Assembly: GCA_963817065.1 (NCBI GenBank) | Contig: CAWFMO010000001.1 | Span: 1,488,001-1,552,000, forward strand | Length of the DNA: 64,000 bases | From: CAWFMO01 sp963817065 | Lineage (GTDB): Bacteria; Actinomycetota; Thermoleophilia; Solirubrobacterales; 70-9 | Reading direction: 5' to 3' | In this document: positions 1-7,681 of the stretch, piece after piece | Numbering within the stretch: the stretch's first letter is position 1 | Layout of the letters: each line of letters opens with the position of its first letter | Program-made: the position numbers and the translations under genes | Notes under the pieces: generated by a model | What the model was told of the DNA's origin: nothing | Databases searched by the model: none | The model's input: the letters and a program-made list of their open reading frames with translations, nothing else

Positions 1-2
1 AC

Positions 3-893
3 ACGGCCGCGGGGCCGGCGCTGCGCGAGCTGGTCGTCGGCTCGGAGGGCACGCTCGGCGTGATCGACGAGGTCACGGTCCGCGTCCGCCCCGAACCCGC
101 GCAGCGCCGCTACGAGGCCTGGTTCGCCCCCGACTTCGCGAGCGGGCGCGAGATCGTCCGCGCGCTCGCCCAGGACGAGGCGCTGCCGGACGTGACCCGG
201 CTCTCCGACGAGCACGAGACGCGCTTCTCGCTCCAGCTCTCGGGGATCGAGGGATTGAAGCGCCGCGCCTTCGACGCCTACCTGTCGCTGAGGCGCCGCA
301 GCGAGGGCTGCATGATGATCGTCGGCTGGGAGGGCGAGCGCGACTCGGTCAGCCGCAGGCGCTCGATCGCGGCGCGCATCCTCCGCGACGGCGGCGCGGT
401 CCCGCTCGGGACCTCGGCCGGGAGCTCGTGGGAGCACGGCCGCTACAACGGGCCCTATCTGCGCGACGAGCTCCTCGACCACGGCGTGATGGTCGAGACG
501 CTCGAGACCTCGCACACCTGGAGCCGGCTCGAGGAGCTCTACGAGGCCGTCGGCGGCGCGATCGCCGGGGCCCTCGAGCGCGGCGGGACGCCGGGGATCG
601 TCCTCTGCCACCTCTCGCACGCCTACCCCGACGGCGCCTCGCTCTACTTCACCTTCGTCGCCCGCCAGCGCGCCGGCGAGGAGCTCGAGCAGTGGCGCGA
701 GGCGAAGACCGCGGCCTGCGAGGCGATCGTCTCGGTCGAGGGGACGATCACCCACCACCACGCCGTCGGGCGCGACCACGCCCCCTACATGGAGGCCGAG
801 GTCGGCGAGCTCGGAATCGACGTGCTGCGGGCTGCGAAAGAGCGACTCGACCCGGCGGGGATCATGAACCCCGGCAAGCTGGTGCCGGGCTAA
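3..893 (+). CDS. FAD-linked oxidase C-terminal part, alkyl-DHAP synthase-like (5' truncated)
   Basis: The reading frame is open from the window edge, so the N-terminus is missing; the GTG at 60 is internal. The first residues hold the FAD-binding type 4 signature 'VVGSEGTLGVI'. The rest is the substrate-binding and C-terminal cap of the vanillyl-alcohol-oxidase superfamily. Several features recall alkyldihydroxyacetonephosphate synthase: 'GRYNGPYLRDELL', 'LSHAYPDGASLYFTF', the histidine run 'THHHAVG' and the ending 'LDPAGIMNPGKL'. In that family FAD catalyses replacement of the acyl chain of acyl-DHAP by a fatty alcohol. In actinobacteria related proteins are often annotated only as FAD-binding oxidoreductases, so the substrate is uncertain. 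It converges on the next gene with a 4-bp gap. Confidence 0.85.
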   Translation, partial: TAAGPALRELVVGSEGTLGVIDEVTVRVRPEPAQRRYEAWFAPDFASGREIVRALAQDEALPDVTRLSDEHETRFSLQLSGIEGLKRRAFDAYLSLRRRSEGCMMIVGWEGERDSVSRRRSIAARILRDGGAVPLGTSAGSSWEHGRYNGPYLRDELLDHGVMVETLETSHTWSRLEELYEAVGGAIAGALERGGTPGIVLCHLSHAYPDGASLYFTFVARQRAGEELEQWREAKTAACEAIVSVEGTITHHHAVGRDHAPYMEAEVGELGIDVLRAAKERLDPAGIMNPGKLVPG

Positions 894-897
894 ACGG

Positions 898-2436
898 CTA
901 CTTCTTCTTTTTCTTCTTGCACTTCTTCTTCTTTTTCTTGGCGCTCGCGGCGGCCTTGCCCTTCCTCTTTTTCGTGCACTTCTTCCGCTTTGGCGCGGGG
1001 GTCAAAGGAGGGGGAGCAGGCGGCGGGGCGGGGCTGGCCGGGACGGGTGGCAGCGCACCGAGCTCGAAGGCGCCGATGTCGCAGGGGGCGACGGGGCCTC
1101 GTACGTACCCTCGCTGATCGGTGGCGGGGCAGGCGCCCCCTGCGTTGACCGCCGGGCTGCCGGGCAGCAAGGCCACCGTCTGCGTCGGTCCGCCGTTGGC
1201 GGCCAACGCACCGAGCATCAGAGCCCCGGCCGGCACGGCGTCGCCTGGAGCCGCAAATCCTGTGCATCCCGGCGAGTCCGGCGTCTGGCGCAAATTGAAG
1301 CCGCCCGACACATATGTGCCCGAGCACTGCAGGTTCTCGGCGGGAAGGTCCACGGGGCCGACGTGATTGCCCGCGAGGAGGGTGTTGGCCACGGAGAACG
1401 AATTGGCCGCGCCGCCGTTTTGGAGCCCACCGCCGCTCCCGAACGCGTCGTCGTCTCCGAGGTTTGCCGTGTTCCCGACGATCGTTGCCGACGTAAGACT
1501 CGTGGTTGCCGTATCCGGCGGCGCGGCCGCGTCGAACGAGTCGATCGCGCCTCCGAAGCCAGGCGTTTCGTTGCCGGAGAACGTCGAGTTGGTGACGATG
1601 AGATCGCCGTTGTTCGTTATCCCGCCGCCGCCGCCGTTGGTCACGGCGTCGTTGGAGAGCAGCGTGGTGCCATTCAGCGTCGCGGTCGAAAAGGGATTGT
1701 TGAAAATTCCCCCGCCTTTGCCGTTCGTGGAGTTGTCGCTGAGGGTGCTGTTGCTGACCGTCAGGGCGCCGGATCCGGAGACCGCATCGCCGTTGGAGAT
1801 TCCGCCGCCGCGCACCGATGCGGCGTTGCCGGTCACGGTGCTGTTGTTGATCGTCGCCGTGCCGTCGTTGTAGATCCCGCCGCCGGAATCCGCTGTGATG
1901 TTTCCGGGGCCGATCGTGCTGTTGTTGACCGTCAGCGCGCGACCATTGCCGTTGTAGATCGCGCCGCCGATGGTGCCCTCGCTTGACGTGATGACGACGT
2001 TGTTGAGAGTGAGGCTCTCGCCGTTGGCGGCGATCCCGCCGGCGAACCCGGCCGCAAAATTGTCGCTGCCCTGGATCAGCTTCACCCCCGAGATCGAGAC
2101 CTTCCCGAAGGAGATATCGAAGACCCGGTAGATGTCGTCACCGGAGATCGTGAACGCGTCGGGTCCGGGGCCGACGATGTCGACGTCGCTGAAGATCCGC
2201 AGCGCGTCGGTGTCGATCGTCGTCTGACCCATCGCCGAGATCAGAATCGTGTCCCGGCCGGGAAACACGACCTCGTCGTTCGCGTAGGCGATCGCGTTGC
2301 GCAGCTCGCCGTCGTTGCCGTCGTCGCCGGTGACCGTCACGGGGAACACCGCCGCGCTCGCCGGTGCGGCGAAACACACGAAGACCACAAGCCCCGCGAC
2401 CAGACCCGTGAATGCCCTGCGCATCACGCCCGCCAC
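898..2436 (-). CDS. Secreted beta-helix surface protein with choice-of-anchor Q-like end and poly-Lys tail
   Basis: This is a 512-aa exported protein. A signal peptide (about residues 1-28, ending 'APASA') is followed by 'GDDGNDGELRNAIAYAND', the opening of CSLREA/polymorphic-membrane-protein-like beta-helix proteins. Residues about 100-350 are repeats of the type 'GGGIYNDGTATINNSTVTGN', typical of a right-handed parallel beta-helix. Then comes the choice-of-anchor-Q-like block 'ATDQRGYVRGPVAPCDIGAFE', a Pro-rich linker, and a C-terminal tail rich in lysine with two cysteines. The tail resembles those of the proteins at 35449 and 59741. Its likely place is the cell surface; the ligand is unknown. 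Confidence 0.85.
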   Translation of the reverse strand: MAGVMRRAFTGLVAGLVVFVCFAAPASAAVFPVTVTGDDGNDGELRNAIAYANDEVVFPGRDTILISAMGQTTIDTDALRIFSDVDIVGPGPDAFTISGDDIYRVFDISFGKVSISGVKLIQGSDNFAAGFAGGIAANGESLTLNNVVITSSEGTIGGAIYNGNGRALTVNNSTIGPGNITADSGGGIYNDGTATINNSTVTGNAASVRGGGISNGDAVSGSGALTVSNSTLSDNSTNGKGGGIFNNPFSTATLNGTTLLSNDAVTNGGGGGITNNGDLIVTNSTFSGNETPGFGGAIDSFDAAAPPDTATTSLTSATIVGNTANLGDDDAFGSGGGLQNGGAANSFSVANTLLAGNHVGPVDLPAENLQCSGTYVSGGFNLRQTPDSPGCTGFAAPGDAVPAGALMLGALAANGGPTQTVALLPGSPAVNAGGACPATDQRGYVRGPVAPCDIGAFELGALPPVPASPAPPPAPPPLTPAPKRKKCTKKRKGKAAASAKKKKKKCKKKKKK

Positions 2437-2444
2437 GCTACTCG

Positions 2445-3542
2445 TTAAGGGGTTGTCGGAGCGGGGGTGGTCGGGGCCGGGGGCGGTGCCGGGGTCGTCC
2501 CCGCGCCGGCGCCGGTATCGGTCCCCGCCCCGAGCGCCTCGGTCGGGTCGCGGGGGATCTCGCCGCGCAGGACGCTCTCGCCGGTATGCGGCGGCAGTTG
2601 CTGCGACTGCGCCGCCTCCTTGAGCGTGTTCTGGGTGTCGGAGTTGGAGGCGAGCGAGACGTCGATCTGGGTGAACTGGGGCAGCAGCGACAGCAGCTCC
2701 TGCGGGATCGGCGCGGTTCCGGTCAGGTTGCCGTCCTTGCCGACCCGGTCGCGGGCGATCGGGAACGCGACGTCATCCGAGTTGTAGAGCCAGACGATGT
2801 AGTTCTCGTCCTTGCCGGTCGGCTCGAGCCCGGAGAGGTTGATCTGCAGCACGGGCTGGTCGCCGACGCGGGCGAAAACGGCCTGCCCCGCGGCGCTCGA
2901 GCCCTGGAGCGGCTGAAGCTCGACGATCGTCAGATCCTCGGACGCCGAGCTCGACTCATCGGTGCCGCCGTCGCCGTCGTCGCCCCCGAACGGATTGACG
3001 ACCATGAGAACGACCGCGATCACGAGCAGCGCCGCGGTCGCGAGGATCACCGGCAGCCGTTTGTCGCGGTCGCCGAGCGACCGCAGCGCGCCGCCGACCC
3101 GCGACGTGAATCCGCGCGCCCCGCCCGCTGCGCGCGCCCGCGCGGCGGCGGGCCCGGAGGGAGTGCCCCCGGGGACCCCGGGCGGGGGCTCGGCAGGCTG
3201 GGCGACGCTCGCCGGCTGGCCGGGAAGGTCGGGGATCCGCCCCTTGGGGGCGATCAGACGCAGCTGGGTCGCGAGGCTCGACGCGAGCGCGGCGGCGCCG
3301 GGATCGGACTGGAGCTGGCGCGCGACGTCGGCGCGCCCGATCGGGTCCGCCTGGCCGAGCAGATAGTCGGTCAGGCCGACCTGCGAGTCGGGGTCGGCGC
3401 CGCCGATCTCGGTCAGCGCCCCCCGCGCGCGGCTTCGGACCTCGTTCTCATCGACGCCGAGCAGTGCGCCGATATCCGCGTAGCTCTGCCCGCCCTCGAG
3501 CAGCAGCTGGAGCATCGCGCGCTGGTCTTCGCTCAAAGCCAC
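2445..3542 (-). CDS. Membrane protein with sigma-region-4-like HTH and extracellular anti-sigma (RskA-like) domain
   Basis: The GTG start at 3542 begins 'VALSEDQRAMLQLLLEGG', giving 365 aa; the open frame upstream is antisense to other genes. The N-terminal ~60 residues ('QSYADIGALLGVDENEVRSR') look like the helix-turn-helix of sigma-70 region 4. A Pro/Ala-rich cytoplasmic linker, one transmembrane helix ('LPVILATAALLVIAVVLMVV') and an acidic Ser-rich stretch follow. The outer domain resembles the C-terminal part of RskA-type anti-sigma factors ('YIVWLYNSDDVAFPI'). The tail is Pro/Thr-rich. A role as a membrane-tethered regulator is inference; no cognate sigma gene is adjacent. Confidence 0.7.
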   Translation of the reverse strand: MALSEDQRAMLQLLLEGGQSYADIGALLGVDENEVRSRARGALTEIGGADPDSQVGLTDYLLGQADPIGRADVARQLQSDPGAAALASSLATQLRLIAPKGRIPDLPGQPASVAQPAEPPPGVPGGTPSGPAAARARAAGGARGFTSRVGGALRSLGDRDKRLPVILATAALLVIAVVLMVVNPFGGDDGDGGTDESSSASEDLTIVELQPLQGSSAAGQAVFARVGDQPVLQINLSGLEPTGKDENYIVWLYNSDDVAFPIARDRVGKDGNLTGTAPIPQELLSLLPQFTQIDVSLASNSDTQNTLKEAAQSQQLPPHTGESVLRGEIPRDPTEALGAGTDTGAGAGTTPAPPPAPTTPAPTTP

Positions 3543-3613
3543 GGCGCTGAAGCCTAGGGAAGTGGGGGGCCGCTCGGCGCAGGACGATCTGGCGCCGCTT
3601 AGAATCAACGGCG

Positions 3614-3850
3614 ATGACCGACGTGCTTCTGCACCTCCTCCCGGCTCTGCTGATCGCCCTGCCGCTGGTACTCGGCCGCTTCCCGGGCGAGGAGCGGATC
3701 GTCGCCCTGGCGACCCGCCCGAAACGCCGTGCGCGTCCGGCCTCGCGCGTCCACGCACCGCGTCCGGTCGAGCTGCAGCGACCCCGCGGCGGCCGTCTGA
3801 TCGCCTCCTCGCTCGCCGAGCGCGGGCCGCCCGCACCGCTGCTCGCCTAG
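3614..3850 (+). CDS. Small single-span membrane protein of the copper operon, paralogue A
   Basis: This 78-aa protein has a hydrophobic N-terminal helix ('LLHLLPALLIALPLVLG'), then 'GRFPGEERIVALATRP', a basic Pro/Arg-rich segment, and 'PRGGRLIASSLAERGPP'. The same order of motifs occurs in the 83-aa protein at 6255, so the two appear to be paralogues bracketing the copper genes. It lies 57 bp upstream of the exported His-starting protein and is probably the first gene of the copper operon. I recognise no named family. The paralogy and the operon position support it as a real gene. Confidence 0.65.
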   Translation: MTDVLLHLLPALLIALPLVLGRFPGEERIVALATRPKRRARPASRVHAPRPVELQRPRGGRLIASSLAERGPPAPLLA

Positions 3851-3907
3851 ACCCGCCCGGGGCCATCCGGCCGCGGGCGCCGTTCCCGCGACCGAAGAGG
3901 AGGCACC

Positions 3908-4564
3908 GTGGCAAGAGCCGCCACCGGCGCCATGCTGGCCATGCTGGCCGCGCTGGCGCTCTGCAGTTCCGCATACGCCCATCAGGGCGACCCTGACTTC
4001 CGATCCGAGATCAACTCGATCGAGCCCGCGATCCCCGGGCTCGAGGTCGAGGTGCTCAACTACGACGACAGCCTCGAGCTGCGCTCGAGCGGCGAGCGCG
4101 AGGTCGTCGTCCTGGGCTACAGCGACGAGCCCTACCTCCGCTTCCGGGCCGACGGAACGGTTCAGGTCAACACGCGCTCGCCGGCCTACTACCTGAACGA
4201 CGACCGTTACGGGGCGGTCGACGTCCCGCCGGTCGCCGACGCCGAGGCCGCGCCCGAGTGGAAGACGGTCGCCGAGGACGGCCGCTACGCCTGGCACGAC
4301 CACCGCTCGCATTACATGGGCAAGGGAACCCCGGAGCAGGTGAACGACGAGTCCGAGCGCACGAAGGTCTTCGACTACGAGGTCCCGCTCGAGGTCGATG
4401 GGGCGCAGGCGTCGATCGACGGCAGCCTTTACTGGTCGGCGCGCTCCGACGGGTTCCCGCTGCTTCCGTTCCTGGCGCTCGGTCTCGTGCTGCTCGGCGC
4501 GATCGCCGCGCTCGTGGTTCGCCGGCGGCGAGGCGGCGGCGCGAAGGGGGGAGAGGCCTGGTGA
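3908..4564 (+). CDS. Exported, C-terminally membrane-anchored protein of the copper operon (unknown family)
   Basis: The GTG start at 3908 follows an AGAGGAGG-like ribosome site; the product is 218 aa. A signal peptide probably ends 'SSAYA', leaving a mature N-terminus 'HQGDPDF', so histidine comes first, as in the CopC and YcnI neighbours. The outer domain contains 'WHDHRSHYMG', a plausible metal-binding cluster. It ends with one transmembrane helix ('LLPFLALGLVLLGAIAALVV') and a basic tail. The stop overlaps the GTG of the CopCD gene (GTGA), so translation is probably coupled. A copper-handling role is inferred from context and histidines. Confidence 0.75.
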   Translation: MARAATGAMLAMLAALALCSSAYAHQGDPDFRSEINSIEPAIPGLEVEVLNYDDSLELRSSGEREVVVLGYSDEPYLRFRADGTVQVNTRSPAYYLNDDRYGAVDVPPVADAEAAPEWKTVAEDGRYAWHDHRSHYMGKGTPEQVNDESERTKVFDYEVPLEVDGAQASIDGSLYWSARSDGFPLLPFLALGLVLLGAIAALVVRRRRGGGAKGGEAW

Positions 4565-6258
4565 AGGCCCGGGTCGCAACCGCCGCGCTCCTTGCTCTGC
4601 TCGCCGCGCCCGCGGCGGCGCAGGCGCACGCGACCCTCGAGCGCACGGCGCCCGCGCAGGGCGCGACGGTCGCCGAGCCGCCGCGCGAGGTCGAGTTCCA
4701 TTTCAGCGAACCGGTCGAGGCCAGCTTCGGCGCCCTGCGCGTTTTCGACGCTGCGGGCGACGAGGTCCAGTCGGGCGAGCTCCTGCGCCCCGGCGGCGAG
4801 AGCTCGGCGCTCGGCGTCGCGCTGCCCGGCGACCTCCCCGACGGCAGCTACACGGCGACCTACGAGGCGATCTCGGCCGACTCGCACCCGGTCTCGGGTG
4901 GCTTCGTGTTCTCGGTCGGGGCCCCCGGCGCCGGTCCGAGCCGCACGGTCGCCGAGCTCCTCGACCGCGACCGCGCGGGCCCCGTCACCGGGGCGGCGTT
5001 CTGGGCCGACCGGCTCGCCGGCTACGTCGCGATCGCGATCGCGATCGGCTGCCTCGCCTTCCTGCTCGCCGTCTGGAGACCCGCCGCCGCGGGCGTTCCC
5101 GGCGCCGCATTCGACGCTCGGCTGCGGCGCGCGTTGCTCGCCGCGGCGGGGGTCGGGCTCGCCGCGGCGCTGCTGGCGCTTCCGCTCCAGGCCGCGACCG
5201 CGACCGGGTCCTCGCTCTGGTCGAATCTCGAACCCGACCGGATCCGCGAGGTGCTCGACACCCGCTTCGGGACCGTAAACGCGCTGCGCGCCGGGGCCTG
5301 GGCGCTGCTCGGGGCGCTGGTCGCGGCCGGCGCGCTGCGGCTCGCGAGCCCCCGGCTCGCGCTCGCGGCGGCGGCCCCGGTGGCGATGCTGGCGCTCGCG
5401 CCCGGGCTCGCGGGCCACGCGGCCGCCCAGGACCCCTCCGCCGTGCTGCTGCCCGCCGACGCCGTCCACGTCTCGGCGATGAGCGTCTGGGCGGGCGGGA
5501 TCTTCGCGATCCTGGTGCTCGTCCCGGCGGCCACTCGCCCGCTGCCCGAGGGGGAGCGCAGCCGGCTGCTCGACCGCGTTCTCGCGCGCTTTTCGCCGAT
5601 CGCGCTGTGGTCGGTGATCGCCCTCGCCGCCGCCGGGATCCTGCAGACCGCGCTCGAGCTCGAGCGCGTCCCCGACCTCGTCGAGACCGCTTTCGGCCGT
5701 ACGGTGCTGGTCAAGGTCGCGCTGCTCGCGGGGCTGGTCGGCCTCGGGGCCGCCAACCGGCGTCGGATCCTGCCGGCGCTCTCCAGACTCGCGAGCGCGG
5801 CCCAGGCCCCGGGGTCGGTCGGCCGGGCGCTGCGGCGCAACCTCAGGGCCGAGATCGCGCTGCTGGCGGCGGCGCTCGCCGCGGCGGCGCTGCTCGTTGG
5901 CTACTCGCCGAGCGGCTCCGACGGCGGCGGCCCCGTCTCGGGGCGGACCGAGGTCGGCGCCAACGTCCTCGAGTACACGCTCGAGCCCGCGCGCGTCGGG
6001 CCGAACCAGCTCCACATCTATCTGTTCGACGCCGAGACCGGGGCCCAGTTCGACGGCGCCCGCGAGACCGGCGCCGACGTCAGCCTCCCCGACCGCGGAA
6101 TCGGACCGCTCCCGATCGCGCTCGAGAAGGCCGGGCCCGGCCACTACGTCGCGCCCGCGGCGAGCTTCGGGGTCGCGGGCGACTGGGAGCTCCGCGTGAC
6201 GGTCAGGACCTCGCGCTTCCAGGAGGACGAGGCGAAGGTCGAGGTCCCGGTCGAATGA
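4561..6258 (+). CDS. Copper resistance protein, CopC-CopD fusion
   Basis: This is 565 aa from the GTG at 4561. A signal peptide ending 'AAAQA' is followed by the CopC domain (about residues 22-120), with 'HATLERTAPAQGATV' giving an N-terminal histidine and 'SADSHPVSGGFVFSVG' the second His motif. A polytopic CopD domain follows (about residues 140-450, several hydrophobic helices). An outer C-terminal beta domain resembles YtkA/FixH-like modules. CopC binds copper outside the membrane, and CopD is thought to move it inward or export it. It sits between two coupled genes (GTGA upstream, ATGA downstream). Confidence 0.9.
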   Translation: MKARVATAALLALLAAPAAAQAHATLERTAPAQGATVAEPPREVEFHFSEPVEASFGALRVFDAAGDEVQSGELLRPGGESSALGVALPGDLPDGSYTATYEAISADSHPVSGGFVFSVGAPGAGPSRTVAELLDRDRAGPVTGAAFWADRLAGYVAIAIAIGCLAFLLAVWRPAAAGVPGAAFDARLRRALLAAAGVGLAAALLALPLQAATATGSSLWSNLEPDRIREVLDTRFGTVNALRAGAWALLGALVAAGALRLASPRLALAAAAPVAMLALAPGLAGHAAAQDPSAVLLPADAVHVSAMSVWAGGIFAILVLVPAATRPLPEGERSRLLDRVLARFSPIALWSVIALAAAGILQTALELERVPDLVETAFGRTVLVKVALLAGLVGLGAANRRRILPALSRLASAAQAPGSVGRALRRNLRAEIALLAAALAAAALLVGYSPSGSDGGGPVSGRTEVGANVLEYTLEPARVGPNQLHIYLFDAETGAQFDGARETGADVSLPDRGIGPLPIALEKAGPGHYVAPAASFGVAGDWELRVTVRTSRFQEDEAKVEVPVE

Positions 6259-6506
6259 GCTTCGCGCTCGCGATCGCGCCGCTGCTGATCCTGCTCGCGG
6301 CGCTGCTCTGCGGCCGCTATCCGGCCGAGACCGTCATCCGCCGGCTCGCGGGCGAGCGCCCGCGCTGGCGCCCCGAGGGGGACCACGACCTGCCGCAACC
6401 GCATCGCGGGTTCCCGCCGCGGCTGATGCCGCGCGGGTCGCAGCTGATCGCCCGGGCCCTCGCGGGGAGGGCGCCGCCCGGGAGGCGAGCAGCGACGACG
6501 ACCTGA
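6255..6506 (+). CDS. Small single-span membrane protein of the copper operon, paralogue B
   Basis: The ATG at 6255 overlaps the CopCD stop (ATGA); the product is 83 aa. An N-terminal helix ('LAIAPLLILLAALLCG') leads to 'GRYPAETVIRRLAGERPR', a His/Pro-containing middle, and 'MPRGSQLIARALAGRAPP'. The pattern of a hydrophobic helix, GR(F/Y)P-E, LA-RP and PRG--LIA--LA-R-PP is shared with the protein at 3614. The tail is probably cytoplasmic and basic. The gene lies between copCD and ycnI. No named family is recognised; a copper-related role is inference. Confidence 0.7.
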   Translation: MSFALAIAPLLILLAALLCGRYPAETVIRRLAGERPRWRPEGDHDLPQPHRGFPPRLMPRGSQLIARALAGRAPPGRRAATTT

Positions 6507-6545
6507 TGCCGCGCCCCGAACGGGCGCCAACGAAAGGAATCAACG

Positions 6546-7208
6546 ATGAAGAAGACACTGATCGCGTTCGCAGCGACGGCGCTGCTCCTGGTCCCGGCGG
6601 CCGCTTCGGCCCACGTGACCCTGCAGCCCGACAGCGTGCCCGCGGGCGGCTTCAGCCGCCTCGACGTCCGCGTTCCGAACGAGCGCGACGACGCGAGCAC
6701 CGAGAAGGTCGAGGTCGAGTTCCCCGACGGGTTCATATTCGTCTCGACCGAGCCGGTCCCCGGCTGGAAGGCGGTGGTCGCGAACGAGAAGCTCGCGACC
6801 CCGATCGAGAGCCACGGAGAGCAGATCACCGAGCAGGTCAAGACGGTGACCTGGACAGCGGAGGACCCGGCGGCGACGATCAAGGCCGGCGAGTTCCGCG
6901 ACTTCGGGATCTCGGTCGGGCTGCCCGAGGACGCGGCGGAAGGGGAGACGCTGACCTTCCCGGCGATCCAGACCTACGACACCGGCGAGGTCGTGCGCTG
7001 GATCGGGGCGGCCGACTCCGAGGAGCCGGCCCCCGAGGTCACGCTGACCGCGGCCGAGCCCGAGCACGGCTCCGGCGACACCGAGGAAAAGGCCGACGAC
7101 GGCGAGGACGACGATGACGGCGCCAAGAAGCTCGCCGTGATCGCGCTCGTACTCGGCGCCGCGGGCCTCGGCCTCGGCGCGGCGGCGTTCGCGCGCACGA
7201 GGAAGTAG
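6546..7208 (+). CDS. YcnI-family (DUF1775) copper-binding membrane-anchored protein
   Basis: This is 220 aa, starting at ATG 6546 after an 'AAAGGA' ribosome site. A signal peptide ending 'AAASA' leaves 'HVTLQPDSVPAGGFSRLDV', the YcnI/DUF1775 opening whose first histidine binds copper in studied members. The domain continues through 'PGWKAVV', 'VTWTAEDPAATIKAGEF' and 'FPAIQTYDTGEVVRWIG'. An acidic linker (Asp/Glu-rich, about 170-190), one transmembrane helix and a short 'ARTRK' tail follow. It is the last gene of the copper cluster, 39 bp after paralogue B. Confidence 0.9.
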   Translation: MKKTLIAFAATALLLVPAAASAHVTLQPDSVPAGGFSRLDVRVPNERDDASTEKVEVEFPDGFIFVSTEPVPGWKAVVANEKLATPIESHGEQITEQVKTVTWTAEDPAATIKAGEFRDFGISVGLPEDAAEGETLTFPAIQTYDTGEVVRWIGAADSEEPAPEVTLTAAEPEHGSGDTEEKADDGEDDDDGAKKLAVIALVLGAAGLGLGAAAFARTRK

Positions 7209-7220
7209 CCCCGGCGGAAG

Positions 7221-7251
7221 GCGGGCGGTCGCCGCGCGCGGCCGCCCGCCG
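7221..7251 (+). terminator. GC-rich hairpin after the copper operon
   Basis: The arms GGCGGGCGG (7221-7229) and CCGCCCGCC (7243-7251) are perfectly complementary around a 13-nt loop. The hairpin lies 12 bp after the ycnI-like stop and has no clear T-run, so it may be an attenuating hairpin or part of a factor-dependent terminator. Confidence 0.4.
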
Positions 7252-7285
7252 GCTCCGCCGCCCGGCGCGCGGCTAGGCTGACCGC

Positions 7286-7681
7286 GTGAGCGAAAGCCCG
7301 CCCAGCCCATTCGACGATCTGATCGGCACCCGATGGGGCGAGATGTCGGCCGAGCGCGCGACCGCGACGCTCGTCCTCACCGAGCACCACAAACAGCCCG
7401 CCGGGGTCGTCCACGGCGGCGTCTACGCCACGCTCGCCGAGAGCGTCTCCGCGAGGGCGACCTACGTCGCGATCGACGACGAAGGGCTGATCCCACTCGG
7501 CCAATCCAACAGCACGAGCTTTCTGCGCCCCGCGACCGAAGGCGCGATGCACGTCGAGGCCGTAAGCCGCCACCGCGGCCGCACGACCTGGATCTGGGAC
7601 GTCGAGATCAGCGACGACGGCGGGCGCCTTTGTGCGATCTCGCGGGTGACGATCGCGGTCCGACCGCGCCCCAAGGACTAG
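7286..7681 (+). CDS. PaaI-type hotdog-fold thioesterase
   Basis: This is a 131-aa protein from a GTG start at 7286. The signature 'PAGVVHGGVYATLAESV' contains the HGG loop and the acidic residue used by PaaI/4-hydroxybenzoyl-CoA-type thioesterases to hydrolyse acyl-CoA. 'NSTSFLRPATEGAMHVEA' and the closing beta-strands complete the single hotdog domain, at the usual family length. It is cytoplasmic; the acyl group is not predictable. The stop overlaps that of the convergent nadE by 4 bp. Confidence 0.85.
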   Translation: MSESPPSPFDDLIGTRWGEMSAERATATLVLTEHHKQPAGVVHGGVYATLAESVSARATYVAIDDEGLIPLGQSNSTSFLRPATEGAMHVEAVSRHRGRTTWIWDVEISDDGGRLCAISRVTIAVRPRPKD

